In this document: piece after piece, positions 21,043 through 29,697 of the stretch | Layout: every line of letters starts with the position of its first letter | How positions within the stretch are numbered: the stretch's first letter is position 1 | Position numbers and translations under genes: made by a program | NCBI RefSeq assembly: GCF_008704995.1 | Contig: NZ_CP023747.1 | Coordinates: 5,177,501 to 5,241,500, forward strand | Origin: Streptomyces nodosus | GTDB lineage: Bacteria > Actinomycetota > Actinomycetes > Streptomycetales > Streptomycetaceae | Length of the DNA: 64,000 nucleotides | Reading direction: 5' to 3' | The notes under the pieces: generated by a model | The model's database searches: none | What the model was told of the DNA's origin: nothing | What the model saw: only the letters and a program-made list of their open reading frames with translations

Positions 21043-21245
21043 CTCCCCATCTGTCATCGGAACCTGAGAGGTTCGCCATGACTCCGCGCGGCGGTCGTCA
21101 CGGCTTGCACCTTGGGTGGAGCCACCGGAAGCGGCCCGCTTTTCAGATGTGCCTCGCCCGCGCGGTATAGGGGCCTGAGAGATTCAAGGGAGGGACTTGC
21201 TCCTTCGGCGCCCGGACGCAGATGCGTACCCGGAACTCTCCCGCG
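21043..21245 (-). promoter_or_regulatory. Tandem glycine riboswitch upstream of gcvT
   Basis: Two glycine aptamers follow each other on the minus strand. The first has GGGAGAG near 21240, CGCCGAAGGAGCAAGTCC (21193-21210) and GAATCTCTCAGGCCCC (21170-21185). The second has CCACCCAAGGTGCAAGCC (21100-21118) and GAACCTCTCAGGTTCC (21059-21074). These match the conserved glycine-riboswitch cores. Just downstream a perfect 8-bp stem (21023-21030 with 21042-21049, TGGGGAGG/CCTCCCCA) overlaps the 3' end of the second aptamer and is a candidate expression platform. Glycine binding normally turns such operons on. Confidence 0.93.
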
Positions 21246-21436
21246 CGGATTCAAGCGGCCGGTATGCAGTTGGCGCGGACATCATTGCACGCCACACCCG
21301 CCCCGTGGCAGGGCCCATGTCCGTCACCGGGCTGTGGCGTTTCCCGCACCGGAACGTGAACCTGGCGCATTACCTTTTCTTTGCATTCGGCGGAGGCGGG
21401 TATCCCTGCCTTCGGGAGCGCGCTGCCAGGGAGGGC

Positions 21437-22174
21437 ATGACGGTGAACAGGACCACGGTGTACGCCACGGCGCCGGACGTCACGGCGCCCGCACGGCCCG
21501 GGACGGGGACCCGGCGGGAGCGCGGGCCGGCGGGGCCCGGCGGGATCCGCGATCTGCGCGGGAGCGCCGGCCGCGGTCCGCACCGGCTCACCTTCGGGGC
21601 CGGCGATCTGGTCGTCGTCGCCGGTCTGCCCGGCGGCGGCAAGTCCACCCTGATGCGGCGCGCCGTGCGGGGCTTACGGGTCGACTCCCAGGACACCCGG
21701 GAGCGCTGGGACGGGCACCTGGCCCGCTTCCTCCCCTACGCGCTCTACCGCCCGCTGGTCCGGCTCACCCACTACACCGCCCTGCGCCGGGCGCTGCGCG
21801 CGGGCACCGGGGCCGTCGTGCACGACTGCGGCACCCAGAGCTGGGTGCGCAACTGGCTGGCCAGGGAGGCCCGGCGCCGCGGCGGCACCCTCCATCTGCT
21901 GCTGCTCGACGTCACCCCGGACACGGCCCTGGCGGGACAGCGGGCGCGCGGCCGGGGCGTCTCACGGCGCGCGTTCCTCAGGCACCGCCGGGCCACCCGC
22001 CGTCTGCTGCGCTCGGTGGAGGAAGGCCGTCCGCCCCACGGCTGCGGCTCGGTGGTGGTGCTCGACCGGGACGCGGCGGACGTCCTGCGCGGGATCGACT
22101 TCGCGGACCGAGCCACCTCGCCCGGCCACCCGCTAGCCTTTTCAGCCACAACAGCGGTTCTGAGCAGGCGGTAG
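21437..22174 (+). CDS. P-loop ATP-binding (zeta-toxin/kinase-like) protein
   Basis: 245-aa protein with a clear Walker A, GLPGGGKSTL (residues 63-72), followed by VDSQDTRERWDG, a helical region rich in Arg, VVHDCGTQSWVRNWL, and LLLLDVTPDTALAGQRARGR, which matches the strand and lid-like Arg region of small nucleotide kinases (AAA_33 group). It probably phosphorylates a small substrate; which one cannot be told. The N-terminal 40 residues are disordered-looking. ATG 21437 follows GGGAGGG. It is 4 bp upstream of the SseB-like gene, so the two are co-expressed. Divergent from the riboswitch-controlled operon. Confidence 0.78.
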   Translation: MTVNRTTVYATAPDVTAPARPGTGTRRERGPAGPGGIRDLRGSAGRGPHRLTFGAGDLVVVAGLPGGGKSTLMRRAVRGLRVDSQDTRERWDGHLARFLPYALYRPLVRLTHYTALRRALRAGTGAVVHDCGTQSWVRNWLAREARRRGGTLHLLLLDVTPDTALAGQRARGRGVSRRAFLRHRRATRRLLRSVEEGRPPHGCGSVVVLDRDAADVLRGIDFADRATSPGHPLAFSATTAVLSRR

Positions 22175-22178
22175 GCAG

Positions 22179-22970
22179 ATGGACTTCCAGGCGGACCTTC
22201 CCGCGGGCATTCCCCCACAGGCGCACCCCCATCCGCACGGCGGATGGCCGGGCAACGAACTGGAGGAGGTGCTCTCCGCCTCACTCGGCGTCCCCTCGTC
22301 CGGCGCCCGCATCGTCGAGGTCCTCGCCCGGAGCTTCCTGTGGGTGCCGTTGCCCAACGGCGGCGGCCCGCACAGCGAGTCCCTCGACCTGCCCACGATG
22401 GAGCTGGCGGGCCAGGCGTACGTGCCGGTGTTCAGCTCGGAGGAGCAGTTCCGCCAAGTCGTCGGCACCCATATGTCGTTCACGATCGCGCCCGCCGTCG
22501 AGTTCGCGCGCGGGCTGCCCCCGCAGGTCGGCCTGGCGCTCAACCCGGACGGGGTGGTCGGCGCCCCGCTGCCGCCGGAGGTGGTGGCCGAACTGTGCCG
22601 CGGCGGGAACACCCCGCTGGGCGGGCCCGTCACCGGGGGCCGTGTCCGGCTCTTCGAGCCCGACTGGCAGGACGATCCGGTGGACCTTCTCGCCGCCGCC
22701 TCCGCCGAGTTCGAGGCGACCGGTCTGGTGCTCACCGCGCGCCGCTGCCTGGCCGCGATCGAGACCGCCGACCCGGTGATGTTCATCGGCGTCGAACTCT
22801 CCTCCTGGGAGGCGGACACGCGCACGATCCCGCTGGAGGCGCTCGGCCGGGCGCTCGGCACGGTGCCCACCGCGACACCCGTGAACATGGTCTTCATGGA
22901 TGTGGCCCAGGACCCGGTGGGGGACTGGCTGCGGGAGCGGGTGCGGCCCTTCTACCAGCGCGGGCACTGA
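22179..22970 (+). CDS. SseB-family protein (first copy)
   Basis: 263-aa soluble protein of the SseB family (named from E. coli enhanced serine sensitivity). An N-terminal SseB domain (about 25-130: FLWVPLPNGGG, YVPVFSSEEQFRQVV, LNPDGVVGAPLPP) is followed by the SseB C-terminal domain (about 150-255: DPVMFIGVELSSWE and MDVAQDPVGDWLRERVRPFY). The family's biochemical role is unknown. Its place beside glycine/serine catabolic genes fits the name but is only circumstantial. A second SseB-family gene follows 270 bp later. Confidence 0.82.
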   Translation: MDFQADLPAGIPPQAHPHPHGGWPGNELEEVLSASLGVPSSGARIVEVLARSFLWVPLPNGGGPHSESLDLPTMELAGQAYVPVFSSEEQFRQVVGTHMSFTIAPAVEFARGLPPQVGLALNPDGVVGAPLPPEVVAELCRGGNTPLGGPVTGGRVRLFEPDWQDDPVDLLAAASAEFEATGLVLTARRCLAAIETADPVMFIGVELSSWEADTRTIPLEALGRALGTVPTATPVNMVFMDVAQDPVGDWLRERVRPFYQRGH

Positions 22971-22981
22971 GCCCGTCGCGG

Positions 22982-23002
22982 CCCCGGCACCCTGTGCCGG
23001 GG
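22982..23002 (+). terminator. Terminator after first sseB-like gene
   Basis: Nine-base-pair perfect stem CCCCGGCAC / GTGCCGGGG with a 3-nt loop, 11 bp after the stop codon. Confidence 0.6.
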
Positions 23003-23241
23003 TGAAGTGGGCTCCCGCGTGTCAAGCCGCTGTCGGGATGGGCGCTTAACCTGGTTTCATGGCCGGAGCGGGACGAGTCACGGTCCGGCCCGGGGGCCGG
23101 ACCGAGGCGGGACCGCAGGAGGACACGGTGCCCCGGACAGGGGAGAATGGCCCGGTCGGTGTGGTGCGGCTGAAAACCGCCCGCACCATACCGAGGTGTT
23201 CCGCCGGGGTTGTCAGGTTCGTGGTGAAGGGGCGGTAGAGG

Positions 23242-24033
23242 GTGAGCGCGTCGGGCACGGCTGCGGCCGGGCAGGTCGAGCACATGCTGCGCCAGGTGAC
23301 GCCGGGGCGGTACGACGCCTATGAGGCGCTTCTTCGCGTGCTGTCGACCCCGTCGTCCGGTCAGGTCTGGATGCTGCTCTGGCACGGCCAGGCCGGTTCA
23401 CCCGACGCCCAGTACGGGAACATGGAGGTGGACGGCCACGGCTACGCGCCCTGTGTCACCTCCGCGCAGGAACTCTCGGCCAGCGGCTGGAATCGCTCGT
23501 ACGAGGTCGTCGACGGCCTCGATGTGGCCCGCACCCTCTACCCGGAGCACTACGGCCTGTGGCTGAACCCACATGCGCCGGGCGGCGGCGTCGGCATCCC
23601 CTGGCTCGATCTGCGCCGGATCGCCACCGGTCTGGAGCGCCAGCCCGCGGGACCGCTCAGGCTGTCCGAACCGGCCGTCCCGGTCCCGCAGTTCTACGCC
23701 CTGCTCACCCAGAACGCCCACCGTACCCCCGCCGTACGGTCGTTGCGCCGCGCCTGGGTGCAACCCGCCCTCGGCGCACCGTACCTGGCGATCGGTCTCG
23801 ATGTGTACGACACCTCTCCGGCGGCGGTCGACTCGGTGCGCGCCATGATGCAGCAGTCCATCGTGGCCGTGCCCGAGGGGCTGCCGGTGTCGACCGTCGC
23901 GATGTCCGACGCCTATGACCCGGTGGCGATCTGGCTGGGCGTCAACTCCCGTCCGTTCTACGACCGTGAGGCCCATGTGGCCCCGGCCCCGGCCGGCGGC
24001 TACGGCTACCCGCCGGTGCGCGGCGCGTACTGA
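23242..24033 (+). CDS. SseB-family protein (second copy)
   Basis: 263-aa protein related in layout to the preceding gene: an N-terminal domain with VWMLLWHGQAGSPDAQYGNM and GYGLWLNPHAPGGGVGIPW-like segments (about 40-130) and an SseB C-terminal-like domain (about 150-245) ending AYDPVAIWLGVNSRPFYDRE, parallel to VGDWLRERVRPFY of its neighbour. The C terminus is Pro/Gly/Tyr-rich. GTG 23242 follows GGTAGAGG. The divergence between the two copies is large, so this is an old duplication. Function unknown. Confidence 0.8.
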   Translation: MSASGTAAAGQVEHMLRQVTPGRYDAYEALLRVLSTPSSGQVWMLLWHGQAGSPDAQYGNMEVDGHGYAPCVTSAQELSASGWNRSYEVVDGLDVARTLYPEHYGLWLNPHAPGGGVGIPWLDLRRIATGLERQPAGPLRLSEPAVPVPQFYALLTQNAHRTPAVRSLRRAWVQPALGAPYLAIGLDVYDTSPAAVDSVRAMMQQSIVAVPEGLPVSTVAMSDAYDPVAIWLGVNSRPFYDREAHVAPAPAGGYGYPPVRGAY

Positions 24034-24047
24034 CCCCGGACCGCTCG

Positions 24048-24065
24048 CGGCACTTACCGGTGCCG
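24048..24065 (+). terminator. Terminator after second sseB-like gene
   Basis: CGGCAC / GTGCCG stem with a TTACCG loop, followed by TTTCCTTCCC, one of the few pyrimidine/T-rich tails in the window. Confidence 0.6.
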
Positions 24066-24718
24066 TTTCCTTCCCGGCCCGGTTGTGACACGCGCCCTCG
24101 CGCGATGCCGTCGTCGCCGACGCCCGCGCGGGGAGACCGCGGCCGGGCGAGCTCGTGCCGGACCCGGTGAAGGTCCCTTCAGGCCGTCGCGCCCCATGCT
24201 CGCGATCATGTCCAGGGGCCGGCCCTCCACGTCGAGCGGGCAGCCGGGCTCATCGACGGCGCGATCCGTCCCATCGGCGTGACCCGTCCCATCGGAGTGA
24301 TCCGGGCGGCGTCGCCCGGAGAGTCCTCATGGCCGCGGAAGGGGTCGGTCCGCAGAGAAAGCGCTGTTCGCCGGGTTTGCGGCAGCCGCTGGGGTGCCAA
24401 GTCGTCCGATGGCGGGACCAGTTGGGGTGAACGGGCGCACGTTCGGGAAGGGCTACCCTGTGTCCGGATAACGGAAAACCACAACCCGCATCACGGTTGC
24501 GCATCCTTTCGCGGTCAGACCTGGCGAGTGATCGCCGAGGCGTTGAAGACTCACCTCGCGGACGTAGGGCTTTCGATTTTTGATCGAGCCAATCGGGGGA
24601 TCCGCCGGACAGTCGCGCCGCATCCATCTGCCGCATCGCGCAGCAGGCAATCGAACCAAAGCCGTCCACAGCGGCGGAGAAAAGGCCGGTCACCACCGGC
24701 GAGAGGGGTCAGGTCACT
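24066..24718 (+). other. 650-bp region upstream of the peptide ABC operon
   Basis: No open frame here has convincing coding character on either strand. It holds an 18-bp direct repeat (24263-24298), a TTGAAG/TAGGGC pair (24543 and 24565, 16-bp spacing) that might be a weak promoter, a GAGAGGGG ribosome site and a 13-bp palindrome GGTCACTGTGACC (24712-24724) over the first gene's start codon. The length suggests a regulated upstream region. Confidence 0.5.
24263..24298. repeat. Two tandem 18-bp repeats
   Basis: GATCCGTCCCATCGGCGT at 24263-24280 and GACCCGTCCCATCGGAGT at 24281-24298 differ at two positions; a third, weaker unit begins GATCCGG at 24299. Noncoding; possibly protein-binding iterons. 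Confidence 0.6.
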
Positions 24719-25717
24719 GTGACCGCACCGATCGAGACCACCGGGGCGGCAGCCGAGACGCAGCCGGAGGCTGCGCTCGCTGGTGCCGAGAAGGGGCGGA
24801 TCGAGGGCCGTTCCCTTGGACAGATCGCCTGGTCCCGATTCAAGAAGGACAAGGTCGCGGTCACCGGCGGTGCCATCGTGGTCGTGCTGGTCCTCCTCGC
24901 GATCCTCTCGCGCCCCATCCAGGCGGTGTTCGGGCTCGATCCCAACGCTTTCCACCAGGATCTGATCGACCCCAACACCTCGCTGCCCAACGGCGCCTGG
25001 GGCGGTATGAGTGCGGACCACCCGCTGGGCGTGGACCCGAAGTTCGGCCGCGACATCGCCACCCGCATCCTCGAGGGATCCTGGGTGTCGCTGGTGGTCG
25101 CGTTCGGCGCGACGATCCTGTCCAACGTCATCGGCGCGATCATGGGCGTGGTGGCCGGCTACTACGGCGGGCGGGTGGACACGATCATCAGCCGTCTGAT
25201 GGACACCTTCCTCGCCTTCCCGCTGCTGCTGTTCGCCATCGCCATCTCCGCCACCCTGCAGGGCGGCGCGTTCGGCCTCACCGGGCTGCCGCTGCACCTC
25301 AGCGTGCTGATCTTCATCATCGGCTTCTTCAACTGGCCCTACCTGGGCCGGATCGTCCGAGGCCAGACGCTCGCCCTGCGCGAGCGTGAGTTCGTGGACG
25401 CCTCCCGGGGCATGGGCGCCAGGGGCCCGTACATCCTGTTCCGGGAACTGATGCCCAACCTGGTCGGCCCGATCATCGTCTACTCGACGCTGCTCATCCC
25501 GACGAACATCCTCTTCGAGGCGTCCCTGAGCTTCCTCGGCGTCGGCATTCAGCCCCCGCAGGCGTCCTGGGGCGGCATGCTCCGGGAAGCTGTCACGTTC
25601 TACGAGGTCGATCCTCAGTACATGATCGTGCCTGGGCTTGCCATCTTCGTGACCGTCCTGGCGTTCAACCTGCTCGGTGACGGTCTCCGCGATGCTCTCG
25701 ACCCGCGCAGCCGCTGA
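24719..25717 (+). CDS. Oligopeptide ABC transporter permease (OppC/DppC type)
   Basis: 332-aa inner-membrane permease. An N-terminal OppC_N helix (VTGGAIVVVLVLLAILSRP, about 45-65) is followed by five BPD-type helices; the EAA loop reads FVDASRGMGARGPYILFREL, which contacts the ATPases. A soluble stretch after helix 1 (GLDPNAFHQDLIDPNTSL) is usual for this subfamily. GTG 24719 has GAGAGGGG upstream and lies inside a palindrome. First gene of a permease, binding protein, permease, ATPase, ATPase operon, the same order as bldKA-KE. Confidence 0.92.
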   Translation: MTAPIETTGAAAETQPEAALAGAEKGRIEGRSLGQIAWSRFKKDKVAVTGGAIVVVLVLLAILSRPIQAVFGLDPNAFHQDLIDPNTSLPNGAWGGMSADHPLGVDPKFGRDIATRILEGSWVSLVVAFGATILSNVIGAIMGVVAGYYGGRVDTIISRLMDTFLAFPLLLFAIAISATLQGGAFGLTGLPLHLSVLIFIIGFFNWPYLGRIVRGQTLALREREFVDASRGMGARGPYILFRELMPNLVGPIIVYSTLLIPTNILFEASLSFLGVGIQPPQASWGGMLREAVTFYEVDPQYMIVPGLAIFVTVLAFNLLGDGLRDALDPRSR

Positions 25718-25772
25718 CGCCTGCTGCTGAGAGCCCAACAAGTTTCCAACAATGGAGGGGAACCCGCCCATC

Positions 25773-27527
25773 ATGCGAAGGTCAGCGCTGGCCGCGGTTG
25801 CGGCCATCGGCTCCGTCAGCCTGCTTGTCGCAGGTTGCAGCAAGGCCGATGACAACAAGAACAACGGTGGCAAGGGCAACACATCGGCCGGGGCCGACGC
25901 CGCTACCAAGGGGGTCGTCAACGCCTCCGACAAGAAGGGCGGGACGCTCACCTACGAGATGTCCGACGTCCCGGACTCCTTCGACCCGGGTAACACGTAC
26001 TACGCGTACATGTACAACCTCAGCCGGCTGTGGGCCCGCCCGCTCATGACGTTCAAGCCCGGCCCCGGCACCGAGGGCAACACCCTGGTCCCGGACCTCG
26101 CCGAGGGCAAGGGCACCCCGAGCGACGGCGGCAAGACCTGGACGTACAAGATCCGCGCGGGTCTGAAGTACCAGGACGGCACGCCGATCACCACGAAGGA
26201 CGTGAAGTACGCCGTCGAGCGGTCCAACTTCGCGCGTGACGTGCTCTCGCTCGGCCCCAACTACTTCCAGCAGCTCCTGGCGGGCGGCGACAAGTACAAG
26301 GGCCCCTACAAGGACAAGAGCGGCAAGGGCCTGTCCTCCATCGAGACCCCGGACGACACCACCATCGTCTTCCACCTGAAGCAGGCCTTCCAGGAGTTCG
26401 ACTACCTGGTCGCCGCCCCGGAGACCGCTCCGGTGCCTCAGGCCAAGGACAAGGGCGTCGACTACGTCAAGAACATCATGTCCTCGGGCTCGTACAAGTT
26501 CGAGAGCTACGCCGAGGGCAAGCAGGCCGTCCTCGTGCGCAACGAGAACTGGGACGCGAAGACGGACCCGCTGCGCAAGCAGCTGCCGGACAAGATCGTC
26601 GTCAAGATGAAGGTCAACCCGGAGACGATCGACAAGGACGTCCTGGCGGGCGACGCGATCGAGCTGGTGGGTACGGGTGTCCAGGCCTCGACCCAGGCCC
26701 AGCTGCTCAGCGACCCGAAGAAGAAGGCCGACACGGACAACACCTTCGGTGGCCGCCTGGTCTACATGGCGATCAACACCAAGGTCGCGCCGTTCGACAA
26801 GGTCGAGTGCCGCAAGGCCGTGCAGTACGCGATCGACAAGGCCTCGGTGCAGACCGCCGAGGGCGGCCCGGTCCGCGGTGAAATCGCTTCCACCGTCGTC
26901 CCGCCGGACATCACCGGCTACGAGAAGGCGGACGCCTACGCGACCCCGGACAGCAAGGGTGACGTCGCCAAGGCCAAGGAGCAGCTGAAGGCCTGCGGCA
27001 AGACGTCGATCACGACGAACATCTCGGCCCGCTCCGACCGCCAGCAGGAGGTGGACGCCGCCACGGCGATCATCAACTCGCTGGAGAAGGTCGGCATCAA
27101 GGCCACCCTGAAGCAGTACCCGTCGGGCAAGTACTTCACTGACTACGCGGGTGTGCCGAAGGTCACCCAGAAGCAGAACATCGGTCTGATGATGATGCAG
27201 TGGGGTGCCGACTGGCCCTCCGGCTACGGCTTCCTGCAGCAGATCCTGAACGGCGCGGCCATCAGCCAGTCCGGTAACACCAACCTGTCGCAGTACAACA
27301 GCAAGGAAGTCAACTCCCTGCTGTCCAAGGCGATCGCGACGCAGGACGACAGCGAGCGCAACAGCCTGTACGCGCAGATCGACAAGAAGACCATGGACGA
27401 CGCCGTGATCGTCCCGCTGACCTACTTCAAGGTCCTGCTGGCCCGCCCGCAGAACGCCACGAACCTGGTTTCCTCGGCGGCCTGGAGCGGTCAGTACGAC
27501 TACCTCAACATCGGCACCACGAAGTAG
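25773..27527 (+). CDS. Oligopeptide-binding lipoprotein (SBP family 5)
   Basis: 584-aa extracellular solute-binding lipoprotein: signal peptide with lipobox LLVAGC, a Lys/Asn/Gly linker, then the SBP_bac_5 fold with PDLAEGKGTPSDGGKTWTYK and LKYQDGTPITTKDVKYAVER, the family signature region. It captures oligopeptides and hands them to the permeases. ATG 25773 is used because the GGAGGGG ribosome site (25754-25760) lies downstream of the earlier ATG at 25752, ruling that one out. Followed by a hairpin before the next permease gene, which probably lifts its expression over the membrane components. Confidence 0.94.
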   Translation: MRRSALAAVAAIGSVSLLVAGCSKADDNKNNGGKGNTSAGADAATKGVVNASDKKGGTLTYEMSDVPDSFDPGNTYYAYMYNLSRLWARPLMTFKPGPGTEGNTLVPDLAEGKGTPSDGGKTWTYKIRAGLKYQDGTPITTKDVKYAVERSNFARDVLSLGPNYFQQLLAGGDKYKGPYKDKSGKGLSSIETPDDTTIVFHLKQAFQEFDYLVAAPETAPVPQAKDKGVDYVKNIMSSGSYKFESYAEGKQAVLVRNENWDAKTDPLRKQLPDKIVVKMKVNPETIDKDVLAGDAIELVGTGVQASTQAQLLSDPKKKADTDNTFGGRLVYMAINTKVAPFDKVECRKAVQYAIDKASVQTAEGGPVRGEIASTVVPPDITGYEKADAYATPDSKGDVAKAKEQLKACGKTSITTNISARSDRQQEVDAATAIINSLEKVGIKATLKQYPSGKYFTDYAGVPKVTQKQNIGLMMMQWGADWPSGYGFLQQILNGAAISQSGNTNLSQYNSKEVNSLLSKAIATQDDSERNSLYAQIDKKTMDDAVIVPLTYFKVLLARPQNATNLVSSAAWSGQYDYLNIGTTK

Positions 27528-27557
27528 CAGCCCCGGAAGGCAGGTGAAGGCATTGGT

Positions 27558-27583
27558 GCCCGCGGGCTTTGCGGCCCGCGGGC
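27558..27583 (+). other. Intercistronic hairpin between binding protein and permease
   Basis: GCCCGCGGGC occurs twice (27558-27567 and 27574-27583) around TTTGCG and pairs as a perfect 10-bp stem. Such hairpins after binding-protein genes protect the upstream mRNA or partly terminate, giving more binding protein than permease. Confidence 0.65.
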
Positions 27584-27598
27584 ATCGGCGCCGGCCCC

Positions 27599-28606
27599 GT
27601 GATCTCGTACATCCTCCGCCGGACGTTCGCAGCAGTGATCCTGCTGCTGGTCGTCTCCGCGGTCACCTTCGCCATCTTCTTCCTGCTGCCGCGGCTCGCC
27701 GGTCAGACCGCTGACCAGCTTGCGCAGCAGTACATCGGCAAGAGCCCGTCCAAGGCCGACATCATCGCGGTCAAGCAGAACCTCGGTCTGGACCAGCCCC
27801 TTTACGTCCAGTACTGGCACTTCATCAAGGGGATCGTGGCCGGCGCCACCTATGACTTGGGCCCCACTGCGGTGCACTGCGACGCGCCGTGCTTCGGCTA
27901 CTCCTTCAAGACCCACGAGCAGGTCTGGCCCCAGCTCACCTCCCGTATGCCGGTGACGCTCTCACTGGCCTCGGGTGCGGCGGTCCTGTGGCTGCTCTCC
28001 GGCGTGACGGTCGGCGTCATCTCCGCGCTCAAGCCGCGTTCGATCTTCGACCGCACCTTCATGGGTGTCGCGCTCGCCGGTGTCTCCCTGCCCATGTTCT
28101 TCACGGGCAACCTGGCGATCCTGCTGTTCGTCTTCAAGTGGCCGATCTTCGGCCGCACCTACATCCCGCTCACCGAGAACCCGGCCCAGTGGGCCAACAC
28201 GCTCTTCCCCGCGTGGTGTTCCCTGGCGCTGCTCTACTCCGCCATCTACGCCCGGCTCACCCGCTCGGGCATGCTGGAGACGATGAACGAGGACTTCATC
28301 CGCACCGCCCGGGCCAAGGGCCTGGGCGAGAGCAAGGTCGTCGTCCGGCACGGACTGCGGGCCGCGCTCACCCCGATCATCACCGTCTTCGGCATGGACA
28401 TCGGCCTGCTGCTCGGCGGCGCCGTGATCACCGAGACCGTCTTCTCGCTGGAAGGCGTAGGCGCCTACGCGGTGCAGGGCATCACCGACAACGACCTGCC
28501 CAAGATCCTCGGCGTGACCCTGCTCGCCGCATCCTTCGTCGTGATCGCAAATCTTCTGGTGGACCTGCTGTACGCCGCCGCCGACCCGCGGGTGAGGCTC
28601 TCGTGA
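27599..28606 (+). CDS. Oligopeptide ABC transporter permease (OppB/DppB type)
   Basis: 335-aa permease with six membrane helices. Opens MISYILRRTFAAVILLLVVS (after GTG), the usual OppB N terminus, and has the EAA loop DFIRTARAKGLGESKVVVRH. The periplasmic stretch after helix 1 is longer than in E. coli DppB and contains two cysteines (HCDAPCFGYS) that could form a disulfide outside the cell. The GTG at 27599 starts 16 bp after a hairpin and has no strong ribosome site. Ends in GTGA overlap with the first ATPase gene. Confidence 0.92.
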   Translation: MISYILRRTFAAVILLLVVSAVTFAIFFLLPRLAGQTADQLAQQYIGKSPSKADIIAVKQNLGLDQPLYVQYWHFIKGIVAGATYDLGPTAVHCDAPCFGYSFKTHEQVWPQLTSRMPVTLSLASGAAVLWLLSGVTVGVISALKPRSIFDRTFMGVALAGVSLPMFFTGNLAILLFVFKWPIFGRTYIPLTENPAQWANTLFPAWCSLALLYSAIYARLTRSGMLETMNEDFIRTARAKGLGESKVVVRHGLRAALTPIITVFGMDIGLLLGGAVITETVFSLEGVGAYAVQGITDNDLPKILGVTLLAASFVVIANLLVDLLYAAADPRVRLS

Positions 28607-29697
28607 CCGAACTCTCCAAGACCGGTGCCGCCGTGGGCGAGCCGGCCACCACCGCGCCGGCCCCGACGGCCTTCCTCGAGGTCCGCGACCTGAAGGTGCA
28701 CTTCCCGACCGACGACGGCCTGGTCAAGTCCGTCGACGGGCTGAGCTTCAAGCTGGAGAAGGGCAAGACCCTCTCCGTCGTCGGCGAGTCGGGCTCCGGC
28801 AAGTCGGTCACCTCGCTCGCGATCATGGGCCTGCACCGGCTCGGCGCCCGCGGCAAGAACGTCCAGATGTCCGGCGAGATCTGGCTGGACGGCAAGGAAC
28901 TGGTCTCCGCCCACCCGGACGAGGTGCGCAAGCTGCGCGGCCGCGAGATGGCGATGATCTTCCAGGACCCGCTGTCCGCGATGCACCCGTATTACAAGAT
29001 CGGCGACCAGATCGTCGAGGCCTACCGGGTGCACCACAAGGTGAGCAGGAAGACCGCCCGCACCCGGGCCGTCGAGATGCTCGACCGGGTCGGCATCCCC
29101 GAGCCGCACAAGCGTATCGACGGCTACCCGCACGAGTTCTCCGGCGGTATGCGCCAGCGCGCCATGATCGCCATGGCGCTGGTCAACAACCCCGAACTGC
29201 TCATCGCGGACGAGCCGACCACCGCGCTCGACGTCACCGTGCAGGCGCAGATCCTCGACCTGATCCGCGATCTCCAGAAGGAGTTCGGCTCCGCGGTCGT
29301 CATCATCACGCACGACCTCGGCGTGGTCGCCGAGATCGCCGACGACGTGCTGGTGATGTACGGCGGCCGGTGCGTGGAGCGCGGCCCGGTCGACGAGATC
29401 TTCGAGCGACCGCAGCACCCGTACACCTGGGGGCTCCTCGGCTCGATGCCGCGCATCGACCGTGAGACCTCCGAGCGGCTCATCCCGGTCAAGGGCCAGC
29501 CGCCGAGCCTCATCAACGTCCCGTCCGGTTGTGCCTTCAACCCACGCTGCCCGTACGCGGACATCCCCAAGGGGAACGTCACCCGCACGGTGCGTCCGGA
29601 GCTGGAGCTGGTGGACACCGGACACTGGTCCGCCTGCCACCTCTCGGCCGAGGACCGTACGCGGATCTGGACCGAAGAGATTGCGCCGAAGCTGTGA
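28603..29697 (+). CDS. Oligopeptide ABC transporter ATPase (OppD/DppD type)
   Basis: 364-aa ATPase. Walker A GESGSGKSV, signature FSGGMRQRAMIAMAL, Walker B LLIADEPTTALD and switch His in IITHDLGVVA are intact. The C-terminal oligopeptide/dipeptide transporter domain has the cysteines of CAFNPRCPYA and WSACHLS. Start GTG overlaps the permease stop by 4 bases (GTGA), and its own stop overlaps the next start the same way. Confidence 0.94.
   Translation: MTELSKTGAAVGEPATTAPAPTAFLEVRDLKVHFPTDDGLVKSVDGLSFKLEKGKTLSVVGESGSGKSVTSLAIMGLHRLGARGKNVQMSGEIWLDGKELVSAHPDEVRKLRGREMAMIFQDPLSAMHPYYKIGDQIVEAYRVHHKVSRKTARTRAVEMLDRVGIPEPHKRIDGYPHEFSGGMRQRAMIAMALVNNPELLIADEPTTALDVTVQAQILDLIRDLQKEFGSAVVIITHDLGVVAEIADDVLVMYGGRCVERGPVDEIFERPQHPYTWGLLGSMPRIDRETSERLIPVKGQPPSLINVPSGCAFNPRCPYADIPKGNVTRTVRPELELVDTGHWSACHLSAEDRTRIWTEEIAPKL

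Noticed and set aside
20972..21079. N-terminal extension of GcvT upstream of 20971.
   Set aside because: The extra codons run through the second glycine aptamer and expression platform; the family N terminus matches the start at 20971.
21437..22174. The P-loop protein as a zeta toxin with a nearby antitoxin.
   Set aside because: Walker A and the nucleotide-kinase pattern are present, but the downstream gene is SseB-like, not an antitoxin, so no toxin-antitoxin pair is supported.
24155..24484. Short open frames in the 24.1-24.7 kb gap, including ones built on the 18-bp repeats.
   Set aside because: No ribosome site, no third-position G+C preference and no recognisable protein features.
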